NCBI RefSeq assembly: GCF_003369445.1
Contig: NZ_QRCU01000016.1
Location: 57,591 to 121,590 of the forward strand
Length of the DNA: 64,000 nucleotides
Source of the DNA: Arthrobacter silvisoli
GTDB taxonomy: Bacteria > Actinomycetota > Actinomycetes > Actinomycetales > Micrococcaceae
Direction of reading: 5' to 3'
The translations under genes were made by a program, and so were the position numbers. Below, piece after piece: positions 8,945-18,900 of the stretch. The first letter of the stretch is position 1. Each line of letters begins with the position of its first letter. Below the pieces are notes generated by a model. That model worked only from the letters and a program-made list of their open reading frames with translations. It ran no database searches and was not told the origin of the DNA.

Positions 8945-10165
8945 ATGAACAGATATCCGCGTCTGCGGATCCCAAGAGGCATGGAGGTGGCCGTCGTGGC
9001 TCCCAGAGGTGAGGGCGCTTCGTCTTTAGAGCGCCGAGTTCCTGTGTCCGGCCTGGCCGAGATCGGAACGCCACGGCTTTCCCCGGAGGAACGCATCACG
9101 GCCCTGACAGATGGCCTTCACGCGATCCTCGAAAAGGCCGTTGAGTCGCCATCGCACTGGCAGGTGCTTCTGGACGCTTCGGCCACCTTGTGGAGGTACT
9201 CCGGTGGCAACGTTGCCCTACTGATGATGCAGATGGCACAGCGGGGTACCGAGGAACCCACACTTGTGGCCGGTTTCAGAGAATGGGAGCGCCACGGACG
9301 AGCAGTGCTGAAGGGCGAACACGCGCTCTGGGTGATCGCTCCGCGCACGGCCCGGATGCAGGAGTTCATGCTGCCGGATGGGACACGGCAGAGGACCCGC
9401 GTCGGCGGCAAGCTTCCGCAAGGCGCAGTGGATAACGGAAAAAAGACGGTCATCACGGGGTGGCGGGGGCAAGCGGTCTTCGACGTCTCGCAAACACAAG
9501 GGACACCGCTGCTGGTACCAAAGAACCAATCCGGGCCCGGGGCTGCTGGCTCGGTTCTGTTCGAATCTCTCGAGGGAGTTGCACGGGAGCACGGCTTCGA
9601 AGTCCGCGTAGACCATGCCCAGTACGGGCTCACCAGTGGTTACACGGACTTCGCAAAGCACCTTGTCCAAGTGGGCGCCTGGTTGAACCCTGAGGAACGC
9701 ACCGCCGTGCTCGCCCACGAGCTCGGACATGTGCTGCTGCACGGCCCGGACGACGCCGTCGGGAGGCTTTACGGCAGCAGCGCGGATCACCGGGGGCTGG
9801 CTGAGGTCGAGGCGGAGTCGGTTGCCTATACAGTCCTGCGGGCGCACGGGATTGACCGTGGGCCTCAGTCCGCTTCGTATCTGGCCGGCTGGGCGGACGC
9901 CGTTATCGAAACGGAGAACGGAGCGTCGGCACAGAGTGCGGGTAACAAGCTGCCGGTAACGCGCGTGGACATTGCAAAGTCAGTCCTTGGAAGAGTGACG
10001 GCAGCAACCAAGGGAATCCTCGAACTCACTCGTCCACCAGGGTTCGGAGGCAAAGTTCCCGCAGCCGAGGCCGATCCGCATCCAGAACAAGCTGTGTCAT
10101 ACGTCGATAAGGGACTGCCTGCACCGTCGGTCGATGGACCAACGATCGCCGGCCCCGGCGTTTAG
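8945..10165 (+). CDS. ArdC-like antirestriction protein with metallopeptidase domain
   Basis: The 406-residue protein has two parts. Residues about 40-170 match the ArdC N-terminal ssDNA-binding region (SHWQVLLDASATLWRYSGGN, then the GFREWERHGRAV and GEHALWVIAP motifs). Residues about 200-330 form a zinc-peptidase-like domain with the HExxH motif AHELGHVLLHG near residue 258 and a downstream acidic segment (LAEVEAESVAY) that supplies the third ligand in the family. ArdC proteins travel on plasmids and protect incoming single-stranded DNA from restriction in the recipient. That fits its place between coupling-protein and SSB genes. The protease activity of such proteins is not well established. 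Confidence 0.85.
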   Translation: MNRYPRLRIPRGMEVAVVAPRGEGASSLERRVPVSGLAEIGTPRLSPEERITALTDGLHAILEKAVESPSHWQVLLDASATLWRYSGGNVALLMMQMAQRGTEEPTLVAGFREWERHGRAVLKGEHALWVIAPRTARMQEFMLPDGTRQRTRVGGKLPQGAVDNGKKTVITGWRGQAVFDVSQTQGTPLLVPKNQSGPGAAGSVLFESLEGVAREHGFEVRVDHAQYGLTSGYTDFAKHLVQVGAWLNPEERTAVLAHELGHVLLHGPDDAVGRLYGSSADHRGLAEVEAESVAYTVLRAHGIDRGPQSASYLAGWADAVIETENGASAQSAGNKLPVTRVDIAKSVLGRVTAATKGILELTRPPGFGGKVPAAEADPHPEQAVSYVDKGLPAPSVDGPTIAGPGV

Positions 10166-10218
10166 CTTCAACTATCTGTTCGGCGGGAGAGGCTCGCTGG
10201 CATCTGAAAGGAAAAACA

Positions 10219-10731
10219 ATGAGCACCAAAATCCCGGTCAGCATCGCCGGCAACCTCGTTGCTGCACCCGAGCTCACTATTGGCGAGTCCGGCGTGGCGC
10301 ACGCGAAACTGCGCGTCGCCGTCAATCAACGAATCCAGGGAGCGGATGGAACGTGGCAGGACGGTGAACCCGTCTTCCACAATGTCTCGGCATTCCGCGC
10401 GCTCGCCGAGAACGCTGCAACGTCGCTTAAGAGGGGCGACGCTGTAACAGTTTCAGGCGAGCTGGAGTTCCGCTCCTACGAGAAGGACGGTGAACGGCGC
10501 GAGGCCCGCCGGATCGTCGCTGACACGATCGGACCGGATCTCCGTTTCGGGACAGCCGTTTACCAGCGGTCGTCGCACGTGGCGGCCACAGGGCCGGACG
10601 CTGAGGTTCAGGCTGGACCGGAAGTGTCGGCTGCCACGGAGACCACCGCGCCCGCGTACAGCATCGCTACGAAGGGCCCAGTGGTGGCGCCCCCTTTCGG
10701 AGCGGCCGCGGGGAATGAAATGGGGTACTGA
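10219..10731 (+). CDS. ssb: Single-stranded DNA-binding protein (element-borne SSB)
   Basis: The 170-residue protein has a clear OB-fold SSB domain over residues 1-115: ISIAGN-type strand (VSIAGNLVAAPEL), FHNVSAFRALAENA (the WxxVxxFGxLAEN equivalent), LKRGDAVTVSGELEFRSYEKDGERR. The tail is variable and ends AGNEMGY, without the acidic DDDIPF tip of housekeeping SSBs. This is typical of plasmid-encoded copies. It would coat the transferred strand during conjugation. A GGAAAAACA site precedes the ATG, 53 bp after the ArdC-like gene, so it is probably the last gene of the transfer operon. Confidence 0.9.
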   Translation: MSTKIPVSIAGNLVAAPELTIGESGVAHAKLRVAVNQRIQGADGTWQDGEPVFHNVSAFRALAENAATSLKRGDAVTVSGELEFRSYEKDGERREARRIVADTIGPDLRFGTAVYQRSSHVAATGPDAEVQAGPEVSAATETTAPAYSIATKGPVVAPPFGAAAGNEMGY

Positions 10732-10998
10732 GAACGGCGCATCTCCCTCCCGCAACAGGACAGGAGTCGGGTCGGGCCCCATTGGATATAGGCCAACTTG
10801 GACACAGGCGCCGGCGCCGACAGCACTTTCGGGAGAAGCCGGATGCAGACGCTGCTGAGGATCAAGTCCTAGATCATCTCGGCAGCGCTTCAAGTTCACA
10901 ACCTGGGCCTGCGCGGAGTTGTATTCTGTTTGACGATCCGGCGGGTCCGGCCAGCACCATGCTGGGTATGCGCTCCCGCTCTAAGCCATGGGGGCAAT

Positions 10999-11625
10999 AT
11001 GCAGCAAGGGTGGTACGCCCACGTCCAAAATCCGGGGGCAGTCGCTTTCTTCAACGGCAGCGCTTGGGGGCCAGTGGTTGATGGTTACGCGTTGGCCCCT
11101 GAAATCCAGAGAACCATTACGCCCTTGCAGCCCGGACATCCGGGACCAAAGGCCCCGTTTGAATCAATTCCGGTCAAGGGCCGTCGCATATCGAAACCTG
11201 GAGCCGGGTGGTACTGGGGTGTAGCAGGCGGAGCCCTACTTATCCTTTTCGGTCTGCTTCGTGGCTTTTCCAACGTGGGGTCCTACTGCGGCGCCCCCTT
11301 CAGGAAGAGCAACGTTGCCGATTACATGGACGCGATGGCCCAAGACAGTGGCCTGCGCGGCACGGAATACGCGGCCGACTGTCGGGCGAACATTGCCGAT
11401 GCCACCACGTTGACCTGGACCCTCATCCTGCTGGGGGTCGTTGTGGTGCTAGGCAGTGTCATCATCATGGCGGTCATTCGTGCAGGTCAAGCAAATCGGG
11501 CAACTACCCCGGCGGTCCCAACGATCGCAGCGCAAATTGAGGACCTAGCGCGTCTCAGAGACAAAGGCCTTGTGACGCCAGAAGAGTTCGAGTGGAAGCG
11601 GCAGGAACTGTTGCGTCGCAATTAG
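10999..11625 (+). CDS. DUF2510/SHOCT-domain membrane protein
   Basis: The 208-residue protein combines three recognisable parts. The N-terminal 25 residues (GWYAHVQNPGAVAFFNGSAWG) look like the DUF2510 'GWYxDPxxxxxxRxWDGxxWT' module. Two membrane helices follow at about residues 67-85 and 132-156, with an extracytoplasmic loop containing two cysteines (SYCGAPF and ADCRANI). A C-terminal SHOCT motif (LARLRDKGLVTPEEFEWKRQ) ends the protein. SHOCT segments are oligomerisation-type helices found at the ends of many actinobacterial membrane proteins. The ATG at 10999 is preceded by a G-rich site. Function is unknown; it lies between ssb and the BREX operon but is separated from both by non-coding DNA. 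Confidence 0.7.
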   Translation: MQQGWYAHVQNPGAVAFFNGSAWGPVVDGYALAPEIQRTITPLQPGHPGPKAPFESIPVKGRRISKPGAGWYWGVAGGALLILFGLLRGFSNVGSYCGAPFRKSNVADYMDAMAQDSGLRGTEYAADCRANIADATTLTWTLILLGVVVVLGSVIIMAVIRAGQANRATTPAVPTIAAQIEDLARLRDKGLVTPEEFEWKRQELLRRN

Positions 11626-11639
11626 GCGGACGGCACGCA

Positions 11640-11673
11640 GGTAATGCCGGCCGACCTTCCGGCCGGCATTACC
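11640..11673. terminator. Perfect 14-bp hairpin between the transfer module and BREX
   Basis: GGTAATGCCGGCCG at 11640-11653 is followed, after a 6-base loop, by its exact complement at 11660-11673. No run of T follows on either strand, so it is not a classical intrinsic terminator. In actinobacteria, U-less hairpins of this kind can still end transcription. It sits 15 bp after the SHOCT gene stop and upstream of pglW, where it would insulate the BREX operon. Confidence 0.6.
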
Positions 11674-11814
11674 CCCTCAGGTCGGCAAGCCCGGCGCTGT
11701 CCCACAGCGCGAGTCGTGAACTGCACGCCGCGGCATCCCGAACTAAGCTATTGATGCAGCAGGCTGGTCTGCAGTAGAGCTATCAACGCATATTTGGGGA
11801 GCACCGATACATCA

Positions 11815-14800
11815 ATGAAGGCTGATTCGCCCCACTGGAAGGTGATGGGCCCGCCGGCGACGCCGGAGGAGGCCGCGGCGCTTGAGGCATTCCGCGAGGT
11901 TCTGCCCGACGATGGGCGTACGACTGCATGGGTCAACCTGACCTTCATCGACACTAATAACCGCACTGCCGAGGTCGACGTCCTGTTGCTAACTCCGGTC
12001 GGATTCTTCTGCGTTGAGCTCAAGGGCTGGCACGGAACTATCACCGGCGACTCCCAACGGTGGTATCAGCCTGGAAAGACCCACGCGAACCCGTTCTTAG
12101 TGACGGACCGCAAGGGTAAGCGCCTCGCATCGCTGCTCAAGTCATATGCGTCTAGCCCTCACATGGAACGAAGCGTCCCGTGGGTCAACGCGCTTGTCGT
12201 ACTGCACGGCCAGGGGTCCACGTTCGCCGTTGATGCCTCCGGCCGTGCCGGCGTAGTCAAGCTTGACGGATACACGGTCACCTCCAAGCCTCCTTTGCAG
12301 AGCTTGAGCGAGTTCCTGGCGACGCCGCCATCAAACCCGAAGGATCTCATCGATCCGCAGCGCGCCCAGCTCGTAAGGCACTTGTGCGACAAAGCGGCCT
12401 TCCGTCCGACTCCGAAAACCCGGATGGTCGGCGATTACGCAGTTGCTGATTCCGACCCGGTCGCGGAGGGCGTTGATTGGCAGGATGTGGTTGTTACGCA
12501 CCCGAACCTGCCCAGGATCAAGCAGCGGCTGCGCCTTTACGACGTACCTCCGAAGGCGTCCGCGTCCGAGCGCAAGCGGATCGAGCAGCTTGCACAGCGC
12601 GAATATCAGCTCACCTTTGGTATCCGTCATGAGGGCATTGCCGTACCCCAGCAGTTCCTGGTGACCGACGACGGTCCCGCCCTGGTCTTTGAGTACCAAG
12701 ACGCAGAACGGTCGCTCGATGCATTCCTCGACGATGAGGACGCGACACTCACGTTGGACGACCGGGTTGCGATGGTCGAGCAGCTCGGCGATATTCTCCG
12801 GTTCGCGCACAATCGCCATCTGTTCCACCGCGCCCTATCGCCGCAGCGGGTTTGGGTGCGGCCTTCGTCCAACGGTCCCCGTCTTGAGGTGCGCGACTGG
12901 TACTCGGCGCAGAAGGACCGTGCAACGGCCACGTCAACGAGCTGGACTGTCATCAGCCGCGGAGTGACCGACTTGCTCGGCGTCGCAGGCGCTGAAGATC
13001 TGGTATGGCTCGCACCCGAGGCGCGCCAGTCGGTCACTGACGTGCCAGGCGCTCCCTTGGATGTCTTCGGATTTGGAGCATTGGCATTCTTGGTTCTGAC
13101 CGGCAAGGCGCCTGCGACGACGATTGTTGAGGTCCAGGAGCTGCAGCAGCAAGCCGGGTGCTTCGATCCCCGGACAGTAACCGCGGCCCTGCCAGACACG
13201 CTCTCTGAAGTTGTGGGCGATCTTACTTCCGTCGATGAGGAGGCACGTCCCGCTTCCATGGAGGACGCGCTGGAACTGGTCCGGATTGCCTGGGCAGAAG
13301 TGCGCCGACCTGACGACCAAGCCCCGCCCGAGGAGATCGAAGACCCGCTCGATGCCCAGACCGGCGACATGATCGGGGAACGATTCCTCGTGGCCGGTCG
13401 CCGCGGTGAAGGCTCGTCGGGCATTGCTCTTGCTGTGCTTGATGACGCAGCAGGCGACGACAGGGAGTTCATCCTCAAGGTCGCCCGTGACGATGCGGCT
13501 GGACGGAGGCTCGACGCTGAGGCCGAAATACTGGGCGGGCTCGAGCACCCGCGTGTCGTTCGGCTTGTCGAGAGGCTCGAGCTGGGTGGCCGTAACGTCC
13601 TGCTGATGTCCGATGCCGGCAAAGAGACCCTTGCTGCACGTCTGGTCAAGGAGGGCCAGTCAACCCTGGAGCAGTTACAGCGCTGGGGAACCGACCTGCT
13701 GGAGGCCATGGCCTACCTGGTCGACGTAAAGGGCGTGTTCCACAGGGATATCAAGCCCGCGAACCTTGGCATCGCCCCGGATCCTGGCTACCGCAAACCG
13801 CACTTGACCCTTTTCGACTTCTCGCTGGCCAGGGAGCCGCTGGAGAACATTGCCTCTGGCACACCCGGCTACCTTGACCCGTTCCTGGGCAAGGGACGCC
13901 GAAACCGTTATGACCGGGCGGCGGAGCTGTGGGCGGTTTCAGCCACGCTGTTCGAGATGGCGACGGGTGTGCTGCCCTGGTGGCCCAACGGCGGGAGTGC
14001 CCCCGTGAACGCGGCTGACCGGCCGGTGGTCGAGCCAACTTCGTTTGATCCCGCAGTTGGCGCTCCTCTCGCTGAACTGTTCCGCAAGGCACTGTCGCCG
14101 GACGTCAAAGAGCGGTTCGGCAATGTTGAGGACCTGTTGCGCGCCTGGGTTGAGGTCTTCGCAAGCCTCGCCCTCGACGTCGACGCCCGGCAGAAGGATG
14201 ATGAACTCGCCTCCCGGGTAACGCTTGAGACGTCGCTGGAACAGTCGGGTCTCTCGGCCCACGCCCTGTCCGCTCTGCGTCGCCTCGACGGGATCGTGAC
14301 AGTGGGGGATGTGCTGGGCGTACATCCGGTCAAGATCAACGGAATTCGCGGCTTGGGGGAGACATACCGCAAGGAAATTCAGGCGCGAATTGCCCAATGG
14401 CGAACGGGGCTGCGCCACACCGACGCTGCACCAGGCGTGGAAGTGGCTCTCGGTGTTGATCGTGTCGTCGACACCCTGATCGAAATGCTTCCAGCAGCGG
14501 ACAAGCCGCTCGCCCACAGCGTCCTCGGCTTGGGAGACGGTGCCCCGTGGCCCACGGCGGCCGAAATCGCTGCCAGTTTCCAGACGACGCGCGAACGGGT
14601 CACCGGCATGCTCGACGACGCGGTCGGCGAGTGGTCGAAAGTTAAACCGTTCATTGCCGCGCGCAGCGAGCTGACCAACATCGTCGCGAACGCCGCGCGC
14701 GTCATGACTGTAGCCGAGGCCGTTGCAGCGCTTGTGACCCTCCGAGGCTCTACGCTCGACGGTGCCCAGCGAACGAGCTACGGCACGGCGTTGGTCCGGG

Positions 14801-15990
14801 CGATCGTCGAGTTCGATGCCCGCGACGCTGAACCGCAGCTCGTCCTTCGGCGCCGGGCGGGCGCCAAAGGTGACTTGCTGGCGTTGAACGAGGAAGCCGC
14901 CGCTTCGGAGGACGGTGGCGCAGCCCCACCCAGCGATCTGCTCACCGAGCTGGCAGGCGAGCTTGGCAGCAAGGCCGACGATCTCGTTGCCGGTGGCGTC
15001 GCCGCCGCCAGTGCGGCGATCACCGCACTCCGTGGCGTCGTCAAAGACCTCGACGGCGGTAGCCAGTGGCAGGTGACCGATGCCCGCCTCCTGCGATTGG
15101 CGGCAGCCGCGAGCCAGACGGCAGCAGTGTCGGGTTTTCAGGAACTCTACCCACGCGCACTTCCCGTCAAGGAAGCGCTCGAGCACGCAATGCGCGGCAA
15201 GCCCGGCCGCTCCATCAGCGAGACGGCGGTGCGGCGCACCCTTGGTGCGCGGTTCCCGCACCTGACCGAGCCGCCGCCAAACTCCGACCGGCTCAACACG
15301 CTTATGCGCGAGCTGTACCCCGAGCTGGTGAGCAGCAACGGCGTGTATGCGCCCAAGAGTACGGTCCTCTACAGCACGGGCACAGTCTCGCCTACGCAAT
15401 TTGCTGCCACACCTGCCGCCGAGGTCACACGAAAGCTCACTGAGTCGCTTTCGAGGCATTCTGCCCTAACTCTCACTGTGGCGCCAAAGCGGTATCTTGC
15501 CACGGTGCGGGCCCTTGCTTCGCAGTTCGACATTGACGTGGTCGACGTCGCCGGGCTCGTCATCAGCTCGACCAAGGAGCAGATAGAGGAGGCGGGCGGT
15601 ATTTGGAGCGGGTTGCTCGGCTATGACGCTCTGGACCGGGACAGCAAGCAGTGGAAAGCACTGGAGGGTGTTGTCCAAAAATCGGTCCAGCCCGTCTGGG
15701 AAGACTGGCTGAGCTCGAGCCGGCCGCTGTTGCTGACAAACGCAGGCCCACTCGTCCGCTATGGAATGACTTCGTTGTTGGCTACCTTGCTCGATACCGG
15801 GACGAAGAGGTCCGCTGCCCGTTGGCTTCTGGTTGCCAAGGCTGGCGACGCCCGTGCACCGCTTTTGGAGGGCCGCTCTGTACCGCTGGGCCCGAGCGGC
15901 TGGATAGACCTTCCCCGTGACATGGCCCAGCTGGCCGACGACGAGGCCACCAAGCCGCATCACACAACCCCGAGCGGAGACCACGCATGA
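11815..15990 (+). CDS. pglW: PglW: NERD-domain serine/threonine protein kinase of type 2 BREX
   Basis: The 1391-residue product is the kinase component of the phage growth limitation (BREX type 2) system. Residues about 20-125 are a NERD nuclease-related domain (NRTAEVDVLLLTPVGF, then CVELKGWHG). A first kinase-like domain (about 220-490) lacks clear catalytic residues. A second (about 520-790) is intact: GRRGEGSSGIA glycine loop, FILKVARD lysine, VFHRDIKPANLG catalytic loop, LFDFSLA metal site and a GTPGYLDP activation segment. The C-terminal 600 residues carry a helix-hairpin-helix-like region and no other motif. The ATG at 11815 was chosen; a TTG at 11794 is also possible. The stop overlaps pglX in an ATGA junction. 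Confidence 0.92.
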   Translation: MKADSPHWKVMGPPATPEEAAALEAFREVLPDDGRTTAWVNLTFIDTNNRTAEVDVLLLTPVGFFCVELKGWHGTITGDSQRWYQPGKTHANPFLVTDRKGKRLASLLKSYASSPHMERSVPWVNALVVLHGQGSTFAVDASGRAGVVKLDGYTVTSKPPLQSLSEFLATPPSNPKDLIDPQRAQLVRHLCDKAAFRPTPKTRMVGDYAVADSDPVAEGVDWQDVVVTHPNLPRIKQRLRLYDVPPKASASERKRIEQLAQREYQLTFGIRHEGIAVPQQFLVTDDGPALVFEYQDAERSLDAFLDDEDATLTLDDRVAMVEQLGDILRFAHNRHLFHRALSPQRVWVRPSSNGPRLEVRDWYSAQKDRATATSTSWTVISRGVTDLLGVAGAEDLVWLAPEARQSVTDVPGAPLDVFGFGALAFLVLTGKAPATTIVEVQELQQQAGCFDPRTVTAALPDTLSEVVGDLTSVDEEARPASMEDALELVRIAWAEVRRPDDQAPPEEIEDPLDAQTGDMIGERFLVAGRRGEGSSGIALAVLDDAAGDDREFILKVARDDAAGRRLDAEAEILGGLEHPRVVRLVERLELGGRNVLLMSDAGKETLAARLVKEGQSTLEQLQRWGTDLLEAMAYLVDVKGVFHRDIKPANLGIAPDPGYRKPHLTLFDFSLAREPLENIASGTPGYLDPFLGKGRRNRYDRAAELWAVSATLFEMATGVLPWWPNGGSAPVNAADRPVVEPTSFDPAVGAPLAELFRKALSPDVKERFGNVEDLLRAWVEVFASLALDVDARQKDDELASRVTLETSLEQSGLSAHALSALRRLDGIVTVGDVLGVHPVKINGIRGLGETYRKEIQARIAQWRTGLRHTDAAPGVEVALGVDRVVDTLIEMLPAADKPLAHSVLGLGDGAPWPTAAEIAASFQTTRERVTGMLDDAVGEWSKVKPFIAARSELTNIVANAARVMTVAEAVAALVTLRGSTLDGAQRTSYGTALVRAIVEFDARDAEPQLVLRRRAGAKGDLLALNEEAAASEDGGAAPPSDLLTELAGELGSKADDLVAGGVAAASAAITALRGVVKDLDGGSQWQVTDARLLRLAAAASQTAAVSGFQELYPRALPVKEALEHAMRGKPGRSISETAVRRTLGARFPHLTEPPPNSDRLNTLMRELYPELVSSNGVYAPKSTVLYSTGTVSPTQFAATPAAEVTRKLTESLSRHSALTLTVAPKRYLATVRALASQFDIDVVDVAGLVISSTKEQIEEAGGIWSGLLGYDALDRDSKQWKALEGVVQKSVQPVWEDWLSSSRPLLLTNAGPLVRYGMTSLLATLLDTGTKRSAARWLLVAKAGDARAPLLEGRSVPLGPSGWIDLPRDMAQLADDEATKPHHTTPSGDHA

Positions 15991-18900
15991 TCGACTCATC
16001 CACCCTTCTCACCGACCTTAAGGCGCAACTGCGAGCCCTGCAGGCCGACCTGAAGGAGCGGGCCGACGATGCTACCAACGTTTGGGGTGCCGCCCTACAA
16101 GAGGAGCACGCCGAAGCGCTGCGACGCGAGCGCACGGGGCTCTCCTGGACTGCATGGCGGGACAACGAAGTCGATCAAGCAGCCGTCGCTTGGATCGTTG
16201 CGACGACGTTTGTCCGGTTCTGCGAGGACAACGACCTGCTCGTCGGTGCCATCCTCGACGGGCTGCCTGTCCCGGTGGGCTGGATCGCTGGCCCCGGCGA
16301 CCGGACCCGCCGTGCTCGCGAGAACCAGACCGCGTATTTTCGGGTCAACACGAGCCACCATGACCGGGACTGGCTCCAGCAATCCTTCCGGGTTCTGTCC
16401 GCTCAGCCCGCTGGAGCATCGCTCGTTGACTCCCTGCACAATCCTGTCTGGACGGCAGAGATCAGCGCCGAGGCCGCAAAAGGGCTCATCGACTTCTGGC
16501 GCCACACCAATGACGACGGCGCACTGGTCCACGACTTCAGCGACGCCGCCCTGGACACCCGGTTCCTGGGCGACCTGTACCAGGACTTGTCTGACCACGC
16601 AAAGAAGACTTACGCGCTGCTGCAGACACCGGTGTTCGTTGAGGAATTTATCCTCGACCGCACATTGACTCCCGCGATCGCCGAATTTGGCGTTGATGGG
16701 CTGAAGCTCATCGACCCCACCTGCGGATCGGGTCACTTCCTGCTAGGAGCATTCGAGCGCGTCAACCAGCAGTGGACCGTCGAGGCGCCCGGAATGGACC
16801 GCAAGCAACGTGTGCGCAAGGCGATGGACTCCATCCACGGTGTTGATCTCAACCCATTCGCCGTCGCCATCGCCCGCTTCCGACTGACGGTCGCAGGCAT
16901 TTTGGCATCAGGTGAAAATTCTTTGGTTGGTATCGAGGACTGGGGATTCCATCTCGCCATCGGGGACTCCCTCCTCGGGGAGCAGGGCGTCACTGACAGT
17001 CTTTTCGGCGAAGAAACCTATGCTTATGCCACCGAGGACCTCGGTGAACACGTCGACATCCTTAAGTCCGGGCGCTACCACGTCGTCGTAGGCAATCCGC
17101 CGTACATCACTGTCAAGGACAAAGTCCTCAATCAAATCTACCGAAAGGCATACACGACGGCGGCCGGGAAATACGCGCTGTCGGTGCCATTCATGGAGCT
17201 GTTCTTCCGCCTCGCCGTCAAGGGCGGGCAGGGACAGGGTGCCGGGCACGTCGGGCAGATCACCTCGAACTCGTTCATGAAGCGGGAGTTCGGCAAGAAG
17301 GTCATCGAGGACCTCTTCGCGGGATACCATCTCGACAACCCCGTCGACCTGACCCACGTCATCGACACCTCAGGTGCCTACATCCCCGGCCACGGCACGC
17401 CCACAGTCATTCTCGTCGGGCGTCGACGCCGCCCGGTCGCGAGCAATGTTCGTGCAGTCCTTGGGGTTCGTGGTGAGCCAGGCCAGCCCGAAAATCCGTC
17501 CAAGGGCCTTGTCTGGACCGAGATCATCGAACATGTTGATAATCCCGGTTTCGATGGTACCTATGTCAGTGTCACGGATCTCCAGCGAGGTTCTTTGTCC
17601 ACACACCCATGGTCCCTTTCGGGAGGCGGCGCAGGCGAGGTTTTTGCAGCGATCGAGATCCAGGGAGACGTGCGACTCCGATCAGTCCTGTCGATGGACA
17701 TTGGATTCGCGAGTTTTCCCGGTAACGACGAGCCATTCTTCCTTGGCAAAGCGTGGTTTCGGCGACATGCGGACTCAGCAGCCTTCGGCAAGGAGCTCGT
17801 CGTCGGTGACGTAGTTAGGGACTGGGGAGTTCGACACGACGAGGTCGCCCTCGCCCCATACGACGCAGCTTTCAAACCGATCGTATTTGAGCCCCAGTCG
17901 CGCTGGGCCCGGCACCTGTGGTGTTACAGACGAGTTCTCGAATCTACTACTGGCTTCGAAGGCGAGACTCGCAAAGAAAGTAACCAATCCTGGTGGACCT
18001 GGTATCGATGGGTACGGGAGCGTTATCTGACGCCGCTGACCATCACCTTCGCGGAGGTAGCGACGCACAATCACTTTGTGCTCGACCGCGGTGCGAAGGT
18101 TTTCAAGCAGACGGCGCCCGTGATCAAGTTGCCGGAGGATGCGACTGAGACGCAGCACCTTGAGTTGCTAGGCATTCTCAACAGCTCCGTGGCATGTTTC
18201 TGGCTTAAGCAGGTGGCGCACAATAAGGGGTCGACGGTTGATTCTAATGGCGCCCGTCAGACCACGGTCCCTTGGGAGGACTTCTATCAGTACAACGGCA
18301 CCAAGGTGGGACAGCTCCCTCTGCCGGCGGTGCTCCCAGCGAGGCGAGCAACATTGATTGACGGACTAGCACGGGCGCTCGACGCGTTGGCGCCACATGC
18401 AGTCGTTGCCGACTGGAGTGAAGGCCGTGTCCAGGGCGGGCTCTCAGCCACGCTGATTCGGGCGTACGAACAGTGGTCGATTTTGCGTGAACGTCTCGTA
18501 TTCGAGCAGGAGGAGCTAGATTGGGAGGTGTACGAGCTCTATGGCCTCGTGGACGAGCCGATGACGTATGACGGTTCGTCCTTCGACGCGATCTGCGTGG
18601 GAGAGCGGGCGTTCGAAATTGCGCTGGCTCGACGCATCGAGGGGGGCGAAGAGGGAGCCGCCTGGTTCAAAAGACACGGATCTGTCCCGACGCTGCACGT
18701 GCCCGAGCAGTGGCCCGCAGCCTACCGAACGTTCGTGGAGAAGCGGCTTGCACTCATAGAGTCGACCCGGAGCATTGGTCTGCTTGAGCGTCCGGAGTAC
18801 AAGCGCCGATGGGCGATTTCGCCATGGGACAAGCAGCTCCGGGAAGCGCTCGAAGCGGCGATCCTTGACCGTCTCGAGGATGCGGCGCTCTGGCATGACT

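Noticed and set aside
12627..13709. A 360-residue frame on the - strand
   Set aside because: It is a Ser/Arg-rich shadow of pglW, with no domain.
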